Shown piece after piece: positions 1-5,168 of a stretch of 5,205 bases of DNA. The first letter of the stretch is position 1. Each line of letters begins with the position of its first letter. Origin of the DNA: Acidobacteriota bacterium (GTDB lineage Bacteria > Actinomycetota > Acidimicrobiia > Spongiisociales > UBA5794); assembly GCA_022574065.1 (NCBI GenBank), contig JACZST010000152.1:1-5205 (forward strand). Direction: 5' to 3'. Under the pieces are notes generated by a model. It was not told where the DNA came from, ran no database searches, and saw only the letters and a program-made list of their open reading frames with translations. Both the position numbers and the translations under genes were made by a program.

Positions 1-223
1 CTGGACGCCGGTGGCCGAGCTAGGGGATCTGCCCGCCGGCACCGCCACGGTCGTCGACCCCGCTCCGGCCGTCGCCCGTCAGGTGATGCGGGTGGTTGAC
101 AGTCCCCACGGGTCTTCCCAGGGGAGCGCCGCCTTCCACACCACCGCAGACCCCTACCGTTTCTCCGGACAGCTCCGCCAGCTGCTGGGTGTTGTGGCGA
201 CTCCGGGTAGCGTCGAGCTGTGA
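1..223 (+). CDS. murI: Glutamate racemase, C-terminal fragment (5' end outside window)
   Basis: This is the last 73 codons of a gene that enters from the left, read in the frame starting at base 2 and ending at TGA 221-223. Glutamate racemase interconverts L- and D-glutamate in the cytoplasm and supplies D-Glu for peptidoglycan. The identification rests on the C-terminal tail. A 'DPAPAVARQV' helix resembles the family's 'DSGxETAxxV' segment. It is followed by a variable linker, then 'FHTTADPYRFSGQLRQLLG' and a short end in 'VEL', which matches the layout of bacillary and mycobacterial MurI tails (F-x-T-[TG]-x-x-x-x-F ... LG). The catalytic cysteines lie upstream and cannot be checked. A GTG at 11 could be mistaken for a start, but the frame is open to the window edge and the tail alone is not a domain, so a partial gene is the better reading. 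Its stop overlaps the next gene by 4 bases. Confidence 0.8.
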   Translation, partial: WTPVAELGDLPAGTATVVDPAPAVARQVMRVVDSPHGSSQGSAAFHTTADPYRFSGQLRQLLGVVATPGSVEL

Positions 224-762
224 CCTCCGGATCCGATTCCATCGTCACCGTCGTCGAGGGTGACATCACCGGACAAGACGTTGACGTGATCGTCAATGCC
301 GCCAACGCCAAGCTCCTGCACGGAGGAGGGGTCGCCGCCGCCATCTCCCGTGCTGGGGGTCCGGTCATAGACGAGGAGTCGCGCGACTGGGTCGTCGCCA
401 ACGGGCCTGTCGGCCCCGGGGTGGCCGCGGTTACGTCCGCCGGGGACCTGGCGGCGGGGCACGTTGTCCACGTCGTCGGACCGGTGTTTGTTCCGGATGG
501 TGACAGCGAGGACAAACTTCGTCGAGCGGTGACGACGGCCCTCGATGCTGCTCTCGGCCTGGAGGCATCTTCGGTGGCACTTCCCGCGATCTCGGCAGGG
601 ATCTATGGGTATCCTCCCGAGGAGGCGACCCTGGTCATCGCAACCGAGGTCGCCGCCTGGCTTGGCGAGCATCCTGGATCCTTTACCGACGTGCGCCTGG
701 TCGCGTTCGGAGCGAACACCGCAGACGCCTTCCGCTCGGCCCTGCGAACCCTGGGTTCGTAG
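220..762 (+). CDS. Macro-domain protein (ADP-ribose binding / possible ADP-ribosyl hydrolase)
   Basis: This 180-residue protein is a single complete macro domain, the usual size for stand-alone bacterial members. These proteins bind ADP-ribose; many remove ADP-ribose from proteins or nucleic acids or deacetylate O-acetyl-ADP-ribose. Visible hallmarks are 'GDIT' at 14-17, 'VNAAN' at 25-29, the glycine loop 'HGGGVAAAI' at 34-42, 'VVHVVGPVF' at 82-90 and the phosphate-binding 'SAGIYGYP' at 125-132. The loop reads HGGGVA rather than the GGGGVDG of MacroD-type hydrolases, so the aspartate used there is absent. The archaeal Af1521 protein has the same HGGGVA form. The GTG start at 220 overlaps the murI stop (GTGA), has no strong ribosome site and is probably translated by coupling; no other start precedes the first conserved motif. 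The domain is certain; substrate and role are not. It may share the murI transcript. Confidence 0.92.
   Translation: MTSGSDSIVTVVEGDITGQDVDVIVNAANAKLLHGGGVAAAISRAGGPVIDEESRDWVVANGPVGPGVAAVTSAGDLAAGHVVHVVGPVFVPDGDSEDKLRRAVTTALDAALGLEASSVALPAISAGIYGYPPEEATLVIATEVAAWLGEHPGSFTDVRLVAFGANTADAFRSALRTLGS
745..759. repeat. Perfect palindrome CGAACCC-T-GGGTTCG at the end of the macro gene
   Basis: Seven bases on each side mirror each other around T752. As RNA it could form a 6-bp stem (CGAACC/GGTTCG) with a CTG loop. It lies in the last codons of the macro gene, directly before the stop at 760-762, and is followed by T-rich but not T-only sequence, so it might be a weak terminator. Its core AACCCTGGGTT is the exact reverse complement of AACCCAGGGTT at 803-813, so it could also be a paired operator half. 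Confidence 0.6.
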
Positions 763-801
763 AGTCGTTCCGTTCTGTTGGCAGGACCTTCTACTTGCCC
801 A

Positions 802-813
802 GAACCCAGGGTT
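802..813. promoter_or_regulatory. Second copy of the AACCC-N-GGGTT palindrome, candidate operator upstream of proC
   Basis: AACCC-A-GGGTT at 803-813 is a palindrome centred on base 808, about 33 bases before the proC start. Its centre is 56 bases from that of the palindrome at 745-759, and 12 bases (802-813) are the reverse complement of 747-758. If the proC transcript begins at the ATG, this copy covers the -35 region, a common place for a repressor or activator site. Alternatively the two copies pair with each other as RNA or cruciform DNA with a 43-base loop. The symmetry is directly visible; regulatory function is inferred. Confidence 0.4.
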
Positions 814-827
814 GCCGAGGTACGCCC

Positions 828-833
828 TAACAT
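828..833 (+). promoter_or_regulatory. Candidate -10 hexamer TAACAT for a leaderless proC transcript
   Basis: TAACAT fits the TANNNT -10 pattern of actinobacterial promoters and ends 7 bases before the proC ATG at 841, so transcription would begin at or next to the start codon. There is no Shine-Dalgarno-like sequence between it and the ATG, which agrees with leaderless translation. No convincing -35 hexamer stands 16-18 bases upstream; that spot holds the palindrome at 802-813. Confidence 0.4.
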
Positions 834-840
834 CGCGTCC

Positions 841-1665
841 ATGAGACCGACGGTGGCGATCCTGGGTGCCGGGGCGATGGGCGAGATACTCGCCACGGGC
901 CTGCTGCGCGCCGGATGGCAGACCGACGAACTCGTCCTGGCGGTGCGCCGACCCGAGCGTGTCAAAGAGGCCGAGATGCGCACCGGGATCACCACCTTGC
1001 TCGACACCGCCGCGGCCGCCGCCGGTCGCGATGTCGTCGTGATCTCGGTCAAGCCAAAGGATGTTCCCACCTTGCTGGAACAGGTCGCCGACGTCATTAC
1101 CACCGATCAGATCGTCGTCAGCCTGGCCGCCGGGGTACCGATCGCAGTTTTCGCCGAGCAGCTCGAAGGTGTCCCGATCGTGCGTGCCATGCCCAACACG
1201 CCGGCGGCCGTCGATGAAGGGGTGACCGCGTATGTCGGGGGCGAACACGTTGACGAGCAGGCACTGGCCACGGCGGCAGCGATTCTCGGTGCCGTGGGCG
1301 AGACCATCGCACTGTCGGAAGACCTGATGGACGCGGTCACCGCGGTGTCTGGCACCGGCCCCGCCTACGTGTTCCTGCTTGCGGAGGCGATGACAGAAGC
1401 GGCGATTCGCGAGGGGCTTCCTCATCATGCCGCCGAGCTGCTCGTGCATCAGACGGTCCGCGGGGCGGGGACGCTCCTTGTCGAGTCTGGGAAGTCTGCG
1501 TTCCGCCTTCGGGGCGAGGTCACCTCCCCCGGGGGCACTACAGCCGCAGCAATGCACGTGCTGGACGAGGGAGGATTCCGAGCCCTCATGGAGGACGCCA
1601 TCCATTCCGCCGCGCAACGATCCCGTGACCTCGGCGCCAGAGCGCGTAGAGACCCGCCCGCTTGA
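841..1665 (+). CDS. proC: Pyrroline-5-carboxylate reductase
   Basis: ProC reduces L-1-pyrroline-5-carboxylate to L-proline with NAD(P)H, the last step of proline synthesis, in the cytoplasm. The 274-residue length is typical. The N-terminal Rossmann fold opens with 'GAGAMG' at 9-14, followed by 'SVKP' at 69-72 and 'MPNTPAAV' at 117-124, the nucleotide- and substrate-site segment of the family. The all-alpha dimerisation and catalytic half carries 'SGTGPAYVF' at 170-178 and the signature 'EVTSPGGTT' at 226-234, continuing to 'LDEGGFR' at 241-247. The frame is open to 778, but the dinucleotide-binding strand starts five residues after the ATG at 841, so the 21 extra residues would be non-native. 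No Shine-Dalgarno precedes 841; a leaderless start is proposed. The last bases overlap the proline dehydrogenase start (TTGA). The C-terminal 'ARARRDPPA' is a short basic tail of no known function. Confidence 0.97.
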   Translation: MRPTVAILGAGAMGEILATGLLRAGWQTDELVLAVRRPERVKEAEMRTGITTLLDTAAAAAGRDVVVISVKPKDVPTLLEQVADVITTDQIVVSLAAGVPIAVFAEQLEGVPIVRAMPNTPAAVDEGVTAYVGGEHVDEQALATAAAILGAVGETIALSEDLMDAVTAVSGTGPAYVFLLAEAMTEAAIREGLPHHAAELLVHQTVRGAGTLLVESGKSAFRLRGEVTSPGGTTAAAMHVLDEGGFRALMEDAIHSAAQRSRDLGARARRDPPA

Positions 1666-2573
1666 ACTTCCTCGGCAGGAGCCTCCTGGCGGTGACCGAC
1701 TGGTCCCCGGTGCGCAAGCTGTTAGTGGAGACAACCGCAGGTAAAGGGCTGTCGCACCGCTTCGTGGCCGGCGAGACCCTCGATGAGGCCGCTGCGGTCG
1801 CCGCCGCGCTGAATGCCGAGGGGGCTCAGGTGTCGCTTGATTTTCTCGGCGAGCTCGTCGGCGACTCCACGGCGGCTTTCGAAGCGCGTGACGCCTATCT
1901 GGCCTGCCTGGAGCGCATCGGCAGCGATGGCCTCGATGCCAACATCTCCGTCAAGTTGACCCATCTCGGGCTCGGGTTCGATGAGGCGTTAGCAACGGAT
2001 TTACTCGCCCACCTCGCCGAGCGGGCTCTGGACATCGGTACCACCATCACCGTCGACATGGAGGAGTCGGCCTTCACCGAGTCGGTTATCTCGGTGTACG
2101 AGGCTGTCCAGCCAGTCGCCGGGAACCTGGGAATCGCCGTCCAAGCCTATCTGTACCGCACTCAACCCGATCTGGATCGAATCATCCCGCTTGGCGGCCA
2201 TGTTCGTCTGTGCAAAGGCGCCTATGCCGAGCCCGAAGACGTGGCTTACCCATCCAGGGCGCGAGTCGACTCCGCCTTCGACGACCTCAGCAAGCGTCTC
2301 ATGGGAGAGCCAGGCGTGTTGCCGGCGATCGCAACTCACGACCTGCCGCGGATTGCCCTCGCGAAGGAGCATGGTGCCAACCGCTTGGCGCCCTGGGAAT
2401 TTCAGATGCTGTACGGCGTCCGGCGCGACGTGCAGGCACAGCTCATCGAGGATGGGTATCCCCTGCGGATCTACCTCCCCTACGGCAGCGCCTGGTACTC
2501 CTACCTCACTCGGCGGGTGGCCGAGCGTCCCGCAAACCTGGCGTTCCTCTTGCGTGCCGCAGCCGGCAAGTAG
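1662..2573 (+). CDS. Proline dehydrogenase (monofunctional, FAD-dependent)
   Basis: This enzyme oxidises L-proline to pyrroline-5-carboxylate, passing electrons through FAD to the quinone pool at the membrane. At 303 residues it is the short monofunctional form, without the P5C dehydrogenase half of PutA. The TIM-barrel motifs appear in order: 'SVKLTHLGLG' 96-105 with the conserved active-site-type lysine, 'VDMEES' 131-136, 'QAYL' 161-164, 'VRLCKGAY' 181-188 then E-P, 'ATHD' 224-227, 'EFQMLYGVR' 246-254, and 'YLPYG' 271-275 leading to 'RRVAERPAN' 284-292, whose paired arginines hold the proline carboxylate in known structures. TTG 1662 overlaps the proC stop and keeps an N-terminal helix seen in actinobacterial homologues, but lacks a ribosome site. 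GTG 1692 has AGGAG at 1677-1681, 10 bases upstream, and is a real alternative. The P5C dehydrogenase that would complete breakdown to glutamate is not in the window. Often named putB or prodh. Confidence 0.95.
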   Translation: MNFLGRSLLAVTDWSPVRKLLVETTAGKGLSHRFVAGETLDEAAAVAAALNAEGAQVSLDFLGELVGDSTAAFEARDAYLACLERIGSDGLDANISVKLTHLGLGFDEALATDLLAHLAERALDIGTTITVDMEESAFTESVISVYEAVQPVAGNLGIAVQAYLYRTQPDLDRIIPLGGHVRLCKGAYAEPEDVAYPSRARVDSAFDDLSKRLMGEPGVLPAIATHDLPRIALAKEHGANRLAPWEFQMLYGVRRDVQAQLIEDGYPLRIYLPYGSAWYSYLTRRVAERPANLAFLLRAAAGK

Positions 2574-2585
2574 CCGAAACCCCAA

Positions 2586-2614
2586 GGAACCAGCCTTTAC
2601 CGGTGCTCTAGACT
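2586..2614 (+). promoter_or_regulatory. Candidate promoter for pspA-fhs
   Basis: The 71-base gap after proline dehydrogenase contains GGAACC (2586-2591) and TAGACT (2609-2614) separated by 17 bases. TAGACT fits a TANNNT -10 box. GGAACC is unlike a housekeeping -35 but resembles the GGAAC -35 element of ECF stress sigma factors, which would suit an envelope-stress gene. The matching ECF -10 (CGT-like) is not evident, so the pair is a mixed match and only tentative. Confidence 0.3.
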
Positions 2615-2630
2615 TTCCAGAACGGCAACA

Positions 2631-2636
2631 GAGAGG
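2631..2636 (+). promoter_or_regulatory. Ribosome binding site of pspA
   Basis: GAGAGG lies 8 bases before the ATG at 2645. It is one of the few clear Shine-Dalgarno sites in the window and fixes the pspA start. Confidence 0.7.
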
Positions 2637-2644
2637 ACCCGCCG

Positions 2645-3403
2645 ATGCTTCGGAAATGGTGGGAGTACATCAAGGCCTGGTTCCGTTCGGCCTCGGATTC
2701 AGCGATGAAGCCCGAAATCGAGATCCAAATGGCGATGGACGAGGCGAAGAAGAAGAACCAGGACCTACGCAACCAGGCCGCCAACATCGTGGCGCACCGA
2801 ACCCAGCTCGAAGCCAAGATCGAGAAGGAGGCCGACACCGTCGGCGAGACCCGCGAGATGGCCAAGCAGGCCATCCTGAAGGCGGAAGAAGCTAGAGCCG
2901 CAGGCGACACCGCCGGCGTGGACAAGTGGACAAGCGCGGCACAAGCCCTTGCGCTCAAGCTCCAGGCATCCGAGACCAACCTGTCGTCGCTGACGAGCCA
3001 ATACGAGGTCGCCATCCAGCAGGCCGAGGATGCAAAGCGGGCAGTACAGGCCAACGCGACCAGGCTTCAGGAGCTCTCGGCGAAGCAGATCGAGCTGATG
3101 GGTAAGTTGGAACAGGCAAAGATGCAAGAGGCCGTCAACGATGCCGTGCAGACGATGTCGTCGACGATGGACGACGAGCTGCCGTCGCTGGCGTCGGTCG
3201 AGGAGAAGATCGAGCTTCGCAAGGCCAAGGCAATGGCCAAAGCGGAGATCTACGAGGCCACGCCGCAGGGAGCAGAGGCCGAGTTGCGTGGGGCTATCAA
3301 CCAGACCGCTGCTGATGCCAAACTGGAGGAGCTCAAGGCGGAGCTTGGGCTCACCACGGGCAGCGAAGCTGATACCGGCGAGGCGACAGGGTTCGAGGCT
3401 TAG
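2645..3403 (+). CDS. pspA: PspA/IM30-family envelope stress protein
   Basis: Members of this ESCRT-III-related family coat the inner face of the cytoplasmic membrane as large oligomers and limit leakage during envelope stress. The protein has 252 residues. It begins with a short amphipathic, tryptophan-rich helix (W5, W6, W12 within residues 1-15), the likely membrane-binding element. An 'EIEIQMAMDEAKKK' segment (24-37) follows, then long alanine-, glutamate- and lysine-rich coiled coil to about 235, including 'LEQAKMQE' at 155-162. The end is a short acidic, probably disordered tail (about 237-252). There is no signal peptide or transmembrane span. N-terminus and central segment resemble mycobacterial Rv2744c as I recall it, supporting an actinobacterial host. 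No pspF, pspB/C, clgR or liaFSR homologue is nearby. The fhs start is 3 bases after the stop, so the two are very likely cotranscribed. Family is firm; regulation is inferred. Confidence 0.93.
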   Translation: MLRKWWEYIKAWFRSASDSAMKPEIEIQMAMDEAKKKNQDLRNQAANIVAHRTQLEAKIEKEADTVGETREMAKQAILKAEEARAAGDTAGVDKWTSAAQALALKLQASETNLSSLTSQYEVAIQQAEDAKRAVQANATRLQELSAKQIELMGKLEQAKMQEAVNDAVQTMSSTMDDELPSLASVEEKIELRKAKAMAKAEIYEATPQGAEAELRGAINQTAADAKLEELKAELGLTTGSEADTGEATGFEA

Positions 3404-3406
3404 CGC

Positions 3407-5107
3407 GTGACCCAGCCGATGCCGACCGATTTGGAGATCGCGCGCGACGCCAAGCTGCGCCCGATCCAAGAGGTCGCCGCCGACATGGGAGTTCCCTCCG
3501 AATACGTCGAGCTGCGGGGCAGGGAGATGGCCAAGATCTCGCTCGACGCCATCGCCGCGATGGGAGCCCCGCGCGCCAAGTACGTGCTGATAACGGCCAC
3601 CAATCCGACCCCCCTCGGTGAAGGCAAGACCACGACTGCGGTCGGGCTTGCCCAGGGGTTCAAGTACATCGACCGTCAGGCCATCGTGTCCCTGCGCCAG
3701 CCCTCGCTGGGGCCGACATTCGGCATCAAGGGTGGCGCCGCCGGCGGCGGTCACTCCCAGGTGGTGCCGATGGAGGAGATGAACCTGCACTTGACCGGCG
3801 ACTTTCATGCCGTCACCGCGGCCAACAACCTCATCGCCGCCCTGGTCGATAACCACATCTATCAGGGCAACCAGCTATCGATCGGACCCGACGATGTGAC
3901 CTGGAAGCGTGTGCTCGATGTCAACGACCGAACCCTGCGCAACATCGTCACCGGTCTGGGAGGCAAGATCAACGGCCTGCCTCGTGAAACCGGCTTCGAC
4001 ATCACCGCGGCCAGCGAGATCATGGCCATCCTCGGCCTCGCCACAGACGTTCACGACTTGCGCATGAGGCTGGGTCGCACCCTCGTCGGCTATGACCGGC
4101 ACCGGCAGCCGGTGACCGCAGACGCCATCGACGCTGCAGGGTCGGCGGCCGTGCTGCTGAAAGACGCGTTGTCCCCCAACCTGCTGCAAACGCTCGAGGG
4201 AACCCCAGCCGTTGTCCACACCGGCCCCTTTGCCAACATCGCTCACGGCAACTCGTCGATCGTCGGCGACTATGTGGGGATTCGCTCCGGTGACTATCTG
4301 ATCACCGAAGCGGGGTTTGGTGCCGACATCGGCGCTGAGAAGTTCTTCAACATCAAGTGCCGCGCCTCAGGGCTCGCCCCGGACGCGGCGGTGGTTGTGA
4401 CCACCGTGCGGTCGATGAAATACCACTCTGGCAACCACATGATCGATGCCGGGGTTCCCTTGCCAGAGAGCCTGCTGGAGGAGAACCCGGATGATGTCGC
4501 CGAAGGTGCAGCCAACCTCCGTCGCCATATCGGAATCGTCCGGCGACATGGTGTTGTTCCGGTGGTTTCGATCAACGCCTTTCCCACGGATTACGCCTCC
4601 GAGCACGAAGTGATCGCAAAGGTCGCCGAGTCCGAAGGGGTTCGCTGGGCGATCACCCAGCCACACGCCGAGGGTGGGCCCGGCATGGTCGACCTGGCTC
4701 GCGCCGTCGAAGAAGCTGCCGCAGAAGGGTCGAACTTCAGGCTGCTCTATCCGGACGAGATGCCGCTTCGCGACAAGATCGAGACCATCGCCACCGAGGT
4801 CTACGGTGCGGCTGCGGTCAAGTTCGACGCAGCCGCAGACCGCCAGCTGAAGCGATACGAGAGACTCGGCTGGGGGCACCTCCCGATTTGTATGGCGAAG
4901 ACCCAATCCTCGTTGACAGACAACGCTTCGGTTCTGGGTGCACCAGAGGGCTGGACACTCCGGATCCGCGAGGTGCAGGCGTCGGTGGGTGCCGGGTTCA
5001 TTCTGCCGCTGACCGGGTTGATCAACCGGATGCCGGGCCTGGGGGCCACTCCCGCCGCCCACGACGTCGACATCGATGAGGACGGCAACGTGGTGGGGCT
5101 GAGCTGA
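3407..5107 (+). CDS. fhs: Formate--tetrahydrofolate ligase
   Basis: The enzyme joins formate and tetrahydrofolate using ATP to give 10-formyl-THF, feeding purine synthesis, formyl-Met-tRNA and other one-carbon needs in the cytoplasm. At 566 residues it is full length. It has the N-terminal 'DLEIARDAKLRPI' (8-20), the ATP loop 'TNPTPLGEGKTTT' (65-77), 'GIKGGAAGGGHSQVVPMEEM' (106-125), 'LHLTGDFHAVTAANNL' (127-142), 'TEAGFGADIGAEKFFNIKCR' (300-319), 'PICMAKTQ' (493-500) and the terminal 'GAGFILPLTG' (528-537) to 'MPGLGATPAA' (542-551). Two stretches differ from the common bacterial form: H116 where tyrosine is usual, and 'TTVRSMKYHSG' (332-342) instead of 'ATVRALKMHGG'. Several segments read more like the eukaryotic C1-THF synthase domain. 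GTG 3407 is preferred because GAGG at 3395-3398 sits 8 bases upstream; ATG 3419 would drop four residues. No fold, mthfd or glycine-cleavage gene is adjacent. Confidence 0.97.
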   Translation: MTQPMPTDLEIARDAKLRPIQEVAADMGVPSEYVELRGREMAKISLDAIAAMGAPRAKYVLITATNPTPLGEGKTTTAVGLAQGFKYIDRQAIVSLRQPSLGPTFGIKGGAAGGGHSQVVPMEEMNLHLTGDFHAVTAANNLIAALVDNHIYQGNQLSIGPDDVTWKRVLDVNDRTLRNIVTGLGGKINGLPRETGFDITAASEIMAILGLATDVHDLRMRLGRTLVGYDRHRQPVTADAIDAAGSAAVLLKDALSPNLLQTLEGTPAVVHTGPFANIAHGNSSIVGDYVGIRSGDYLITEAGFGADIGAEKFFNIKCRASGLAPDAAVVVTTVRSMKYHSGNHMIDAGVPLPESLLEENPDDVAEGAANLRRHIGIVRRHGVVPVVSINAFPTDYASEHEVIAKVAESEGVRWAITQPHAEGGPGMVDLARAVEEAAAEGSNFRLLYPDEMPLRDKIETIATEVYGAAAVKFDAAADRQLKRYERLGWGHLPICMAKTQSSLTDNASVLGAPEGWTLRIREVQASVGAGFILPLTGLINRMPGLGATPAAHDVDIDEDGNVVGLS

Positions 5108-5168
5108 GTCGCAAGTCGCAAGTCGCAAGTCGCAAGTCGCAAGTCGCAAGTCGCAAGTCGCAAGTTGC
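5107..5168. repeat. Tandem heptamer array, (AGTCGCA)x8 plus a decayed ninth unit
   Basis: Period-7 identity begins on the last base of the fhs stop codon and runs without error to 5165. Eight perfect AGTCGCA units occupy 5107-5162; a ninth reads AGTTGCT (5163-5169). The unit has no internal dyad, so the array is directional and cannot form a strong hairpin by itself. It spans 62 bases of the only non-coding region after fhs. Reading frames across it give an artificial seven-residue repeat on either strand, which I do not consider a protein. It may be a variable-number simple repeat, a member of a dispersed heptamer-repeat family, or a protein-binding array. Function is unknown. Confidence 0.95.

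Noticed and set aside
778..840. Extended proC start giving 21 extra N-terminal residues
   Set aside because: The extra residues do not resemble a signal peptide or family extension, the nucleotide-binding strand begins right after the ATG at 841, and the region holds the palindrome and -10-like element.
154..1734. 526-codon open frame on the minus strand, opposite the macro gene and proC
   Set aside because: It lies fully antisense to two well-identified genes, its translation is low-complexity G/R/H-rich with no recognisable motif, and long antisense frames are expected in GC-rich DNA.
2191..2895. 234-codon plus-strand frame spanning the end of proline dehydrogenase and start of pspA
   Set aside because: It is out of frame with both identified genes, is low-complexity in composition, and shows no family motif.
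2765..3856. 363-codon minus-strand open frame opposite pspA and the start of fhs
   Set aside because: It crosses two conserved genes on the other strand, is rich in G, L, R and H without domain motifs, and has no ribosome site or promoter of its own.
4367..5163. Minus-strand frames beginning in the heptamer array with a repeating LATCDLR peptide
   Set aside because: The peptide repeat is the automatic result of translating a 7-base repeat in any frame; downstream the frames only mirror fhs. Not a repeat protein.
5107..5168. CRISPR array
   Set aside because: Units are 7 bases and directly contiguous with no spacers, and there are no cas genes; it is a simple tandem repeat.
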